NCBI RefSeq assembly: GCF_900113015.1
Contig: NZ_FONV01000011.1
Coordinates: forward strand, 124,001-188,000
Source of the DNA: Actinoplanes philippinensis
GTDB lineage: Bacteria > Actinomycetota > Actinomycetes > Mycobacteriales > Micromonosporaceae
Reading direction: 5' to 3'
Length of the DNA stretch: 64,000 nt
Shown here piece by piece: positions 33,193-41,286 of the stretch. The notes below the pieces were generated by a model. It was not told where the DNA came from. It was given only the letters and a program-made list of their open reading frames with translations, and did not search any database. A program made the translations under genes and the position numbers. The stretch's first letter is position 1, and every line of letters starts with the position of its first letter.

Positions 33193-34461
33193 TCATTTCG
33201 GCGGAAGCTCCCCGGTACCGGTAATCCCGAATGTCGGCTCGGCCGACGGGCGGAGCCGACGGGTCGCGATCCGCCAGCCGATCGCGTAGGTCAGGGTGAT
33301 CGACGCGCAGCCCGCGATGATCCAGCGGGAGTCGACCCGGTCGATGGCCGCGCCCGCGAGCAGCTGGCTGACCGCGATCGCCAGCGTCGCCAGCATCATG
33401 TCGGTGGCGAACACCCGGCCCCGCAACACGTCCGGCACCTCGCCCTGCAACGCGAAGTTGGAGAGCACCCAGTTGCTGCCGCCGGCGAAGTGCGCGACGA
33501 AGACCAGCGCCGCCACCAGCGGGAACCACGGTGTGAAGGCGACACCGAGATAGCCGACGCCGTACAGGCCCATGGACAGGGCCAGGCCGGGCAGCAGCCA
33601 GGACGGCCGGTTCAGCACCGGGCGCATCACCAGCGGGCCGACCAGCGCGCCCGCGCCGCGCAGCGCGAACAGCAGCCCGGCGCCCAGCGCCCCGACCCCG
33701 TGCGCCGCCGCGATCAGCGGGAACACGGTCAGCACGCCGTTGCCGAGCCCGACCGCGGACTTCACCGTCACCAGGGCGCGCAGCCGCGGGCGGCCACCGA
33801 TGTAACGCAGCGACTCCAGCAGGGCGGGCAGGGTCCGGGCCGGCTCGCCGCCACCGCTGCGCGGCGCCTGCATCGGCCGTCGGATCAGGGCGGTGAGAAG
33901 GCTTCCGGTGAGCAGCAGGACGGCGGTCACGGCAAAGCAGGCGTACGGGCTGAAGGCGCTGCTGACCACGCCACCCAGCGACGCGCCCACCACCGTCATG
34001 GTGCCCCAGGCGGAGCCGGCGATCGTGTTCGCCGCCGCGAGGTCCTCCGGGTCCACCAGGTTCGGCAGCGCCGCCGACGCGGCCGGGGAGTAGAAGGCCT
34101 TGGACACCGCGATCGCCCCCACGGCGACGAGCGCGAGTGGTGCGGTGGCCGCGGACCGTACCGCGAACAGCAGCAGCACCGACAGGAACGCCGCCGCGTT
34201 GGCGACGATCAGGATCTTGCGGCGGTCCACCCGGTCGGCGACCGTGCCCGTCCACGGGAGCAGCAGCGCCAGGATGCCGGTGTCGGCGGCCAGCACCATC
34301 GCGCCCAGGGTGCCGCCGCCGGTCAGCTCCGGGAGCAGCACGAGCAGCGGCACCATGACGAACCAGTCGGCGCCGAAGACGACGAGCTCGGCCGCGAACA
34401 GCCGGCGGAAGTCACGATTGCGGGTAAGGACCGAGAAGGCTGCTGGCACGTACCCGACCAT
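33193..34461 (-). CDS. MFS transporter
   Basis: A 422-residue major-facilitator protein with about 12 membrane helices in two halves. The N-terminal half has the MFS motif GTVADRVDRRKILIVANAAAF (loop 2-3), and the middle loop (RRPMQAPRSGGGEPARTLP) separates the halves. The style (AAFSVLTRNRDFRRLFAAE) resembles the Bcr/EntS-like exporters of macrolides or siderophores, but the substrate is unknown. The ATG at 34461 starts MVGYVP; an earlier ATG lies in the hairpin and is less likely. It lies 20 bases before thrB. Confidence 0.88.
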   Translation of the reverse strand: MVGYVPAAFSVLTRNRDFRRLFAAELVVFGADWFVMVPLLVLLPELTGGGTLGAMVLAADTGILALLLPWTGTVADRVDRRKILIVANAAAFLSVLLLFAVRSAATAPLALVAVGAIAVSKAFYSPAASAALPNLVDPEDLAAANTIAGSAWGTMTVVGASLGGVVSSAFSPYACFAVTAVLLLTGSLLTALIRRPMQAPRSGGGEPARTLPALLESLRYIGGRPRLRALVTVKSAVGLGNGVLTVFPLIAAAHGVGALGAGLLFALRGAGALVGPLVMRPVLNRPSWLLPGLALSMGLYGVGYLGVAFTPWFPLVAALVFVAHFAGGSNWVLSNFALQGEVPDVLRGRVFATDMMLATLAIAVSQLLAGAAIDRVDSRWIIAGCASITLTYAIGWRIATRRLRPSAEPTFGITGTGELPPK

Positions 34462-34468
34462 AACGGCG

Positions 34469-34496
34469 ATGCCCGGCCCCACCGGGGACCGGGCAT
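34469..34496 (-). terminator. hairpin after the RND transporter gene
   Basis: ATGCCCGGCCCC pairs with GGGG and CCGGGCAT with a one-base bulge and a short loop. It lies 16 bases beyond the RND stop on the minus strand and just before the MFS start. Confidence 0.5.
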
Positions 34497-34511
34497 CGAC
34501 TTCGCTACCGC

Positions 34512-37500
34512 CTACTCGGCCGGGCCGGCCGGCTTGCGCGGCATCTTGAGCACCTCGAACTGGTCGGTGACGCCCCGCAGCGCCGACCTGCCGGACTCGG
34601 CCGGGGCCTCGTGCGCGCCGCCGCTGGAGTCCGGCGTCGCCACCGCGGCCGGCACCAGGTCGTCGGCCGGCTCGTCGGCGGCGTGCTTCGGTCCGGCGGC
34701 GCCGTCACCCTTGCCCTTGCGCAGCCGCTTGGCGAGACGCTTGGCGCGGCTCTTCTCCTTGCGGTTCTCCACCAGGGTGTAGAGCGTCGGCACCAGCACC
34801 AGCGTCAGCAGGGTCGAGCTGACCAGGCCGCCGATCACCACGATGGCCAGCGGCTGCGAGATGAAGCCGCCCTCGCCGGTCAGGCCCAGCGCCATCGGGA
34901 TGAGCGCGAAGATGGTGGCGATCGCGGTCATCAGGATCGGGCGCAACCGGTGCCGGCCGCCCTCGATCACGGCCTCCTGCACCCCGTACCCCTCGGCGCG
35001 GTAATGGTTGATCAGGTCCATCAGCACGATGGCATTTGTCACCACGATGCCGACCAGCATCAGCACACCGATCAGAGCCGGTACGCCGAGCGGGGTGCCG
35101 GTGATCAGCAGCAGGCCGATCGCGCCGGTCGCCGCGAACGGGATCGACACCAGCAGGATCACCGGCTGCAGCAGGCTGTGGAAGGTCGCGACCATGATGA
35201 TGAAGACGATCGCGATGGCCGCCAGCACGGCCAGGCCGAGCTGCTCGAACGCCTCCGCCTGGTCGGCGCCGACACCGGCGATCGTGATCTCCGCGCCGGG
35301 CGGCGTCTCCAGGGCGTCCAGGGCCTTCTTGAGGTCGGCGTTGACCTTGCGGAGGTCCGAGCCGACGACCGCGCCGGTGACGCTGGCCGTGCGGTTGCCG
35401 CCGGTCCGGGTGATCGTGGGCGGGCCGGCGACCTCCTTGACCTCGGCGACCTGGTCCAGCGGGACGACGCCGCGGGGGGTGGTCAGCGGCAGGGCACGCA
35501 GCGCGGCCGGGTCGGCCGGAGCCGAGCCGAACGAGATCACCACGTCCTCGCCGGCGCCGTCGACGCTGATCTGACCGGCCGGGACGCTGCGGAACGTGCC
35601 CGCCACGGTCTGGCCGATCTGCGCCTCGGTGAGGCCGGCGGCCGCGGCGGCCTTGCGGTCCACCTCGACCTCGATCCGCGGCACACTGGCCACCAGGGTG
35701 GTGTCCACCTCGGTGACGCCGGAGATCCCGGTCATCGCGGTCCGGACCTGCTCGGTGGCGGTGGCGAGGGCCTCGTTGTCGGCGGCCGCGACCTGCACGG
35801 AGAGCTGGCTGCTGCCCAGCCCGGAACTCTCCTGGCCGATCTTGATCTCTCCGGCGCCGGTCAGCTTGGCGAACTCGTCGCGCAACTCGCCGGAGACCTT
35901 CTCCGCGTCGGCGTCCTCGTCCAGCGCCACGTTGTAGCTGGCGGTGCCGGCGCCGCCGCCCCCGGCGAACGGGTTGGCCGAGTTGCCGCCGACGGTGACC
36001 TGGTAGGTGGTGATGTCGTCGCGGGCCGAGAGCACGGCCTCGACCTTCTTCGCCGCCTCGTCGGTGGCGGCCAGGCTGGTGCCGGGCGGCAGCTCCTGGC
36101 TGATGTTGAGGCTGTCCTGACCCGACTCGTCGAGGAAGTTGGTCTCCAGACGGGTGGAGAGCGCGAACGTCCCGATCAGCACCACGATGCCGATCAGCAC
36201 GGTGGTCCAGCGCCGGGTGGTGGCGAACCGGATCACCGGCAGATAGCCGCGCTGCAGCGGGCTGCGCAGCTCCTTCTCCTCGGCGGCCTTGCGGACCGCC
36301 TCGTTGTCGGCGCCGGCGGGCGGCGGCTTGAGGAACCAGTACGCCAGCACCGGCACGATGGTCAGCGAGACGAACAGCGAGGCCAGCAGCGCCACCGTCA
36401 CGGTGATCGCGAAGGACGAGAAGATCTGCCCGACCAGACCGCCGACCAGGGCGATCGGGGCGAAGACGGCGACCGTGGTGAGCGTCGACGCGACCACGGC
36501 GCCCGCCACCTCACGGACCGCGCCGAGGATGGCGTGCACCTTCTCCTCGCCGTACTCGAGGTGGCGCTTGATGTTCTCCAGCACCACGATCGAGTCGTCC
36601 ACCACCCGGCCGACCGCGATGGTCAGCGCGCCGAGGGTGAGCAGGTTGAGGGTGTAGTCGCCGATCCACAGAGCGATCAGCGCGACCAGCACGGACAGCG
36701 GGATGGAGACCGCGGTGACCAGCGTCGAGCGGACGCTGAGCAGGAAGACCAGGATGACCACGACCGCCATCGCGAGGCCGAGCAGGCCCTCGGTGGTCAG
36801 GCTCTCGATGGACCTCTCCACGTACGGCGCCTGGTCGGTGATCACCGTGAGCGTGGCGCCGGAGTCCTGCTGCAGCTCGGCGAGCAGGTCGCGGACCTTG
36901 TGCGAGATCGAGACCGGGTTGCCGTCGGGCCGGGCCGTGACCGCGATGCCGAGGCTGTTCACCCCGTCGGTCCGCGTGTACGACTCGGCGGCCGGCAGCT
37001 TGCTCTCCACCGCGGCGACGTCACCGAGGCGGACCGGGCCGCGCGAGCCGGTCAGGTAGAGGTCCTTGAGCTGGTCGACCGAGGTGATCGAGGTGCCGAC
37101 CTGCACGGTCAGCGATTTCTCCGCCTGGGTGACCGCGCCGGCCGGGATGGAGTTGCCGTTGGCCTGGAGCAGCGTGGTCAGCGACGACGGGTTGATGCCG
37201 GCCGCGCCCATCTTCGCCAGGTCGGGGGTGATCACGACCTGCTTGGCGCGGGCGCCGGTGACCTGGGTGTCGCGGACGCCCTCGATCCCGTTGAGCTCCG
37301 GCACCACGGTCTCGTTGAGCCGCCGCAGCAGGTCGGACTCGTCGGAGCCGCCGGACGCGGCGAGCACGATCGCCGGGATGTCGTCGGTGCCGCCGGCGAA
37401 GACCTGGGGATCCACATTTTCCGGCAGCTGCGCCTGGATGCGGTTGATCGAGGTGGTGACCTGGTTGACGGCGGACTCGATGTCCGTGCCGAACTCGAAC

Positions 37501-37784
37501 ATCACGACGACGCTGGCGGCGTTCTCGCGGGAGGTGGACGTGACGGTGTCGATGCCGTCGATGCCCTTGACCGCGTCCTCGATCGGCTTGGTCACCTGCT
37601 CCTCGACCGTTTCCGGCGAGGCTCCGGGCAACACCGCGCTGACGAACGCGGCGGGCAGCTCGATCGAGGGGAAGAGCTGCTGCTTGAGGGACGGGATCGC
37701 ATAGAGCCCGAAGCCACTGATCACCACGGCGATCAGGGCGACGAGACCTCGGTTGGCAAGGCTGAGCCGTGTCAGAGCTGACAT
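34512..37784 (-). CDS. RND-family efflux transporter (AcrB/HAE1-like)
   Basis: A 1090-residue RND pump with 12 expected helices and two large extracellular loops. The proton-relay pair is in VGRVVDDSIVVLENI, the first helix opens LSLANRGLVALIAVVISGFG, and the second-half FAATGAIGLLLITGTPLGVP and GIVVTNAIVLMDLI are typical of the AcrB/HAE1 group rather than the MmpL group. A Lys/Arg-rich cytoplasmic tail follows. No adaptor or outer-membrane partner is encoded, as expected in a Gram-positive. The ATG has GGGGGAG six bases upstream. It is divergent from the MarR gene, which probably controls it. Confidence 0.93.
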   Translation of the reverse strand: MSALTRLSLANRGLVALIAVVISGFGLYAIPSLKQQLFPSIELPAAFVSAVLPGASPETVEEQVTKPIEDAVKGIDGIDTVTSTSRENAASVVVMFEFGTDIESAVNQVTTSINRIQAQLPENVDPQVFAGGTDDIPAIVLAASGGSDESDLLRRLNETVVPELNGIEGVRDTQVTGARAKQVVITPDLAKMGAAGINPSSLTTLLQANGNSIPAGAVTQAEKSLTVQVGTSITSVDQLKDLYLTGSRGPVRLGDVAAVESKLPAAESYTRTDGVNSLGIAVTARPDGNPVSISHKVRDLLAELQQDSGATLTVITDQAPYVERSIESLTTEGLLGLAMAVVVILVFLLSVRSTLVTAVSIPLSVLVALIALWIGDYTLNLLTLGALTIAVGRVVDDSIVVLENIKRHLEYGEEKVHAILGAVREVAGAVVASTLTTVAVFAPIALVGGLVGQIFSSFAITVTVALLASLFVSLTIVPVLAYWFLKPPPAGADNEAVRKAAEEKELRSPLQRGYLPVIRFATTRRWTTVLIGIVVLIGTFALSTRLETNFLDESGQDSLNISQELPPGTSLAATDEAAKKVEAVLSARDDITTYQVTVGGNSANPFAGGGGAGTASYNVALDEDADAEKVSGELRDEFAKLTGAGEIKIGQESSGLGSSQLSVQVAAADNEALATATEQVRTAMTGISGVTEVDTTLVASVPRIEVEVDRKAAAAAGLTEAQIGQTVAGTFRSVPAGQISVDGAGEDVVISFGSAPADPAALRALPLTTPRGVVPLDQVAEVKEVAGPPTITRTGGNRTASVTGAVVGSDLRKVNADLKKALDALETPPGAEITIAGVGADQAEAFEQLGLAVLAAIAIVFIIMVATFHSLLQPVILLVSIPFAATGAIGLLLITGTPLGVPALIGVLMLVGIVVTNAIVLMDLINHYRAEGYGVQEAVIEGGRHRLRPILMTAIATIFALIPMALGLTGEGGFISQPLAIVVIGGLVSSTLLTLVLVPTLYTLVENRKEKSRAKRLAKRLRKGKGDGAAGPKHAADEPADDLVPAAVATPDSSGGAHEAPAESGRSALRGVTDQFEVLKMPRKPAGPAE

Positions 37785-37903
37785 GGGCGCTCCCCCGAGA
37801 ATCGTTCGGTCGATATTGATAGTTTGCATGACGCGAACAAATGGTTTTTCACCGGGCCCCCTGGTACCGTCCTGCAACAGGAACGTCACAAAAGGAGCAG
37901 GCG
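37785..37903. promoter_or_regulatory. MarR/RND divergent promoter region
   Basis: A 119-base gap between divergent starts. A near-palindrome TCGATATTGA lies at 37810-37819, and AT-rich stretches here contrast with the surrounding sequence, as expected for -10 boxes and a MarR operator. The exact boxes cannot be fixed by eye. Confidence 0.35.
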
Positions 37904-38383
37904 CTGGGCCAGAAAGAGAAGCTCATCGCGGACATCATGGGTTCGTCGATCCAGCTCGAGCACCTGTTCGCCGACGACCGGTCGGACCCGCTCTTCTCGT
38001 CACACCTGACGATGTCGCAACTCAAGATCATGTTGCTGCTCTCCCGGCACGGCACACTCGCCGGCGGGGAGCTCGCCCGGATGCTCGGTGTCGGCGCCGC
38101 GGCGCTCAGCGGCATGGTCGACCGCCTCGTCGTGCAGGACCTGATCACGCGCACGGAGGATGTGAACGACCGGCGGGTTCGCCGGATCGGACTGACGAAG
38201 GCGGGCACCGAACTCATCGAGGGCATCATCACGGCAGGGGTGGCGAAGCAGCGCGAACTCCTCAGCCGACTCTCAGCGGAGGAGTTGACGATCGTGGCCC
38301 AGGCCATGGAGTTGCTGGTCCGTGAGGCGGGATCCCAGGCAGCCGAAGAGGCCGCAGCCGGTGAGGATTGTTCAGGACGGTAG
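37904..38383 (+). CDS. MarR-family transcriptional regulator
   Basis: A winged-helix repressor-type protein, about 159 residues from 37904. It has LTMSQLKIMLLLSRHG, the recognition region AGGELARMLGVGAAALSGMV and the wing with DVNDRRVRRIGLTKAG. The start is doubtful. A perfect AGGAG (37893-37897) lies six bases before a CTG at 37904, which would give an N-terminus of LGQKEKLIADIM. The next ATG is at 37937 and an upstream ATG at 37841 has no ribosome-binding site. It is divergent from the RND pump, so it probably represses that gene and itself. Confidence 0.85.
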   Translation: MGQKEKLIADIMGSSIQLEHLFADDRSDPLFSSHLTMSQLKIMLLLSRHGTLAGGELARMLGVGAAALSGMVDRLVVQDLITRTEDVNDRRVRRIGLTKAGTELIEGIITAGVAKQRELLSRLSAEELTIVAQAMELLVREAGSQAAEEAAAGEDCSGR

Positions 38384-38441
38384 AGACGCGGTCGACGGCC
38401 TTCCGCGACCCGGACCTCAAGGTGGGTCCTGAACAACCCTC
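38363..38441. terminator. 16-base inverted repeat with a 47-base loop
   Basis: GAGGATTGTTCAGGAC (38363-38378) pairs with 38426-38441 with one mismatch. The left arm includes the last codons of the MarR gene. It stands between the convergent MarR and thrC genes, so it could terminate both, or be another kind of regulatory structure. Confidence 0.4.
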
Positions 38442-38484
38442 AGTCTTACAGATCATGCTGCGGCCGATTCGGAAACCGGAGAAA

Positions 38485-38526
38485 GCCGGAGGCGTTAGGC
38501 CGGAGGCGTCAGGCCGGAGGCGTTAG
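38485..38526. repeat. 14-base direct repeat, three copies, containing the thrC stop
   Basis: Units GCCGGAGGCGTTAG occur at 38485, 38499 (one change) and 38513. The third covers the thrC stop codon at 38523-38525, so the repeat extends the 3' end of thrC into the intergenic space. Confidence 0.8.
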
Positions 38527-39572
38527 GCCAGGTCCAGCGCCTTCGCCGCGAGCAGGGCGTCGTTCGGGATCACGGTCGGCGACGGGGCGGTCGAGATCGC
38601 CCACTCCGGGTCCTTCAGGCCGTGCCCGGTCACCGTGCAGACCACCCGCGAGCCGGCCGGGATCCGGCCGGCCTCCGCCTGCTGCAGCAGGCCGGCCACG
38701 CTGGCCGCGCTGCCCAGCTCGACGAAGACACCGACCTCCCGGGCCAGCAGCCGGTACGCGTTCAGGATGTCCCGGTCGGTGACCGCCGAGATCAGGCCCT
38801 CCGACGCGTCCCGGGCGTCCAGCGCCTTGGTCCAGCTGGCCGGGTTGCCGATCCGGATGGCGGTGGCGATCGTGGACGGGTGCTCGACCACCGCGCCGTT
38901 CACGATCGGGGCGGCGCCGGAGGCCTGGAAGCCGTACATCCTCGGGAGCTTCGAGCTGTTTCCGGCCTCGAAGTCCTCCTGGTAGCCCATCCAGTACGCG
39001 GAGATGTTGCCGGCGTTGCCGACCGGCAGGCAGTGGATGTCCGGCGCGTCGCCGAGCGCCTCGACGATCTCGAAGGACGCCGTCTTCTGCCCGTGCAGGC
39101 GGAAGATGTTCACCGAGTTGACCAGCGCCACCGGGTAGTCCTGGGACAGTTTCGACGCCAGCGCGAGACAGTCGTCGAAGTTGCCGTCGACCTGCAGGAG
39201 GCGGGCGCCGTGCACCAGGGCCTGGGCCAGCTTGCCGAGCGCGATCTTGCCCTGCGGGACGAGCACGGCACACGTGATGCCGGCGCGTGCGGCGTACGCC
39301 GCGGCGGAGGCGCTGGTGTTGCCGGTGGAGGCGCAGATGATCGCCTTGGCGCCCTCCTCGACCGCCTTGGAGACGGCCATCGTCATGCCCCGGTCCTTGA
39401 AGGAGCCGGTCGGGTTGGCGCCCTCCACCTTCAGGTAGACGTCAGCGCCGATCCGCTGGGACAGCACCGGCGCGGGCACCAGCGGCGTGTTGCCCTCGTG
39501 CAACGAGACCACCGGGGTGGCCTCGGAGACCGGCAGCCGGTCCCGGTATGCCTCGATCAAGCCCCGCCACAT
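38523..39572 (-). CDS. thrC: threonine synthase
   Basis: PLP enzyme converting phosphohomoserine to threonine. At 349 residues it is the short actinobacterial form. PLP Lys59 lies in NPTGSFKDRGMTMA, the phosphate loop is in LPVGNAGNISAYW, and STGNTSASAAAYAARAG binds the substrate. ATG with AAGGAG eight bases upstream. Its upstream neighbour hom is separated by a VOC gene; thrB lies 5 kb away, after the efflux genes. Confidence 0.96.
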   Translation of the reverse strand: MWRGLIEAYRDRLPVSEATPVVSLHEGNTPLVPAPVLSQRIGADVYLKVEGANPTGSFKDRGMTMAVSKAVEEGAKAIICASTGNTSASAAAYAARAGITCAVLVPQGKIALGKLAQALVHGARLLQVDGNFDDCLALASKLSQDYPVALVNSVNIFRLHGQKTASFEIVEALGDAPDIHCLPVGNAGNISAYWMGYQEDFEAGNSSKLPRMYGFQASGAAPIVNGAVVEHPSTIATAIRIGNPASWTKALDARDASEGLISAVTDRDILNAYRLLAREVGVFVELGSAASVAGLLQQAEAGRIPAGSRVVCTVTGHGLKDPEWAISTAPSPTVIPNDALLAAKALDLA

Positions 39573-39619
39573 GGCCGTACTCCTTCATTCGCATGTCAGT
39601 CTTCGGGATTTGCAGGCCA

Positions 39620-39988
39620 TTATTCAGGACGGTGGCAGACGGCCTCGACGTTGTTGCCGTCCGGATCGCGGACGAAGACGCCGTAGTAGTGCTCGTGGTA
39701 CTCCGGGTGCAGGCGGGGTTCGTGCAGCACCTCGGCCCCGGCCGCGACGGCGGCCCGGTGGAACGCGTCGACAGCGGCCCGATCGACGGCGGTGAAAGCG
39801 ATGTGGGCCTCGACGAAACCCTCGCCCTCGTTCAGCTCACCGATCCAGAAATCGGGGTGGTCGGTGCCGTACCCGATGGCGACCTTGAAGTCCATCAACC
39901 GGGAGCCGCCCAGGGGCGCCAGCACCGCGTCGTAGAACGCGGCGCTCGCCGCCAGGTCCCGGCACTGGAAGCCCACGTGGTCGAGCAC
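39620..39988 (-). CDS. VOC-family protein coupled to hom
   Basis: A 122-residue vicinal-oxygen-chelate protein. It begins MLDHVGFQCRDLAASAAFYD, with His4 as likely metal ligand, AHIAFTA opens the second half, and RDPDGNNVEAVCH has the typical C-terminal Glu. HPEYHEHYYGVFV supplies further His. Its GTG overlaps the hom stop (TAGTG), so it is translated together with homoserine dehydrogenase, although no metabolic link is known. The function is not assigned. Confidence 0.85.
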   Translation of the reverse strand: MLDHVGFQCRDLAASAAFYDAVLAPLGGSRLMDFKVAIGYGTDHPDFWIGELNEGEGFVEAHIAFTAVDRAAVDAFHRAAVAAGAEVLHEPRLHPEYHEHYYGVFVRDPDGNNVEAVCHRPE

Positions 39989-41286
39989 TAGCCGGCACCC
40001 CCCTCGACACGCAGCACGCTCGCGATCGACCGGACGATGTCCAGCCGGGACAGCGCCTCGACGGTGGCGGCCAGCGCCGCGTCCGGCGCGCTGTGCGTGA
40101 CGATGACCAGTTTCGCGTCGTCGGCCCGGCCGGACTGGCGGACCGTGGCGATCGACACCTCGTGCTGGGCGAAGACACCGGCCACGGTGGCCAGGACGCC
40201 CGGCTTCTCGGCCACGTCGAGGCTGATGTGGTACCGGGTCAGCGACTCGCCGATCGGGCGGACCGTCAGCTCGGCGTAGTTGCTCTCGCTCGGCGCGCGG
40301 GCGCCGGTCAGCCGGTTACGCGCGGCCGCCACGATGTCGCCGAGCACCGCGCTCGCGGTCGGCCGGCCACCGGCGCCCCGGCCGTAGAACATCAGCGGAC
40401 CGGCCGCCTCGGTCTCGACGAACACCGCGTTGAAGGCGTCGCCGACACTCGCCAGCGGGTGGGTCAGCGGGATCATCGCCGGGTGCACGCGGACACTCAC
40501 CGATTCGGCGGTGCGCCGGGCGATGCACAACAGCTTGATCGTGCAGCCCATCTCCTTGGCGCTGGCCATGTCGCCGGCGGTCACCCCGGTCATGCCCTCA
40601 CGGAACACGTCGGCGGCGGTGACCCGGGTGTGGAAGGCGAGCGAGGCGAGGATGGCGGCCTTCGCGGCGGCGTCGAAGCCCTCCACGTCGGCGGTGGGGT
40701 CGGCTTCCGCATACCCCAGCTCGGTCGCCTCCTCCAAAGCCTCGTTGAAACCCGCGCCGGTCGACGCCATCGAGGAGAGGATGAAGTTGGTCGTGCCGTT
40801 CACGATGCCGGTGACCGCGGTCACGCGGTCACCGTGCAGCGACTCACGCAGCGGCCGCAGCAGCGGGATCGCGCCGGCCACCGAGGCCTCGTAGTAGAGA
40901 TCCGCGCCGCCGTCGGCCGCCGCGTCGTGCAGCGCCCCGCCGTCCTCGGCCAGCAGCGCCTTGTTGGCGGTGACCACGCTCTTGCCGGCCCGCAGCGCCT
41001 CGGTCAGCCACGTCCGGGCCGGCTCGATGCCACCGACGACCTCGATCACGACGTCCACGTCGTCGCGCTTGACCAGGCCCAGCGCGTCCGTCGTGAAGAG
41101 CGACGGGTCGACCGGCAGATCGCCGCGCTCCCGGCCGGGGCGCCGCACCGCGATGCCGGCGATCTCGAGAGGGGCGCCGATCCGGGCGGTCAGGTCGTCA
41201 CGCTGCTCGTGCAGCAGACGGACCACTTCGGAACCAACGATGCCGCAGCCCAGCAGAGCCAGGCGGACGGATTTGGCGGGGCTCAT
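39988..41286 (-). CDS. hom: homoserine dehydrogenase with ACT domain
   Basis: Reduces aspartate semialdehyde to homoserine, branch point to Thr, Met and Ile. The 432-residue protein has a Rossmann motif LLGCGIVGSEV (near 11-21), the central EASVAGAIPLL and GIVNGTTNFIL segments and Lys/Asp residues of ELGYAEADPTADVEG. A C-terminal ACT domain (about 345-425, LDVAEKPGVLATVAGVFAQH) suggests feedback control, usually by threonine. Its ATG overlaps the lysA stop (ATGA). lysA, hom and the VOC gene are one coupled unit. Confidence 0.97.
   Translation of the reverse strand: MSPAKSVRLALLGCGIVGSEVVRLLHEQRDDLTARIGAPLEIAGIAVRRPGRERGDLPVDPSLFTTDALGLVKRDDVDVVIEVVGGIEPARTWLTEALRAGKSVVTANKALLAEDGGALHDAAADGGADLYYEASVAGAIPLLRPLRESLHGDRVTAVTGIVNGTTNFILSSMASTGAGFNEALEEATELGYAEADPTADVEGFDAAAKAAILASLAFHTRVTAADVFREGMTGVTAGDMASAKEMGCTIKLLCIARRTAESVSVRVHPAMIPLTHPLASVGDAFNAVFVETEAAGPLMFYGRGAGGRPTASAVLGDIVAAARNRLTGARAPSESNYAELTVRPIGESLTRYHISLDVAEKPGVLATVAGVFAQHEVSIATVRQSGRADDAKLVIVTHSAPDAALAATVEALSRLDIVRSIASVLRVEGGAG

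Noticed and set aside
34611..37781. Long plus-strand open frame of over 1000 codons
   Set aside because: It lies wholly opposite the RND transporter, which has full family motifs. The translation is an Arg/Gly/Asp/His low-complexity product of GC-rich codon mirroring.
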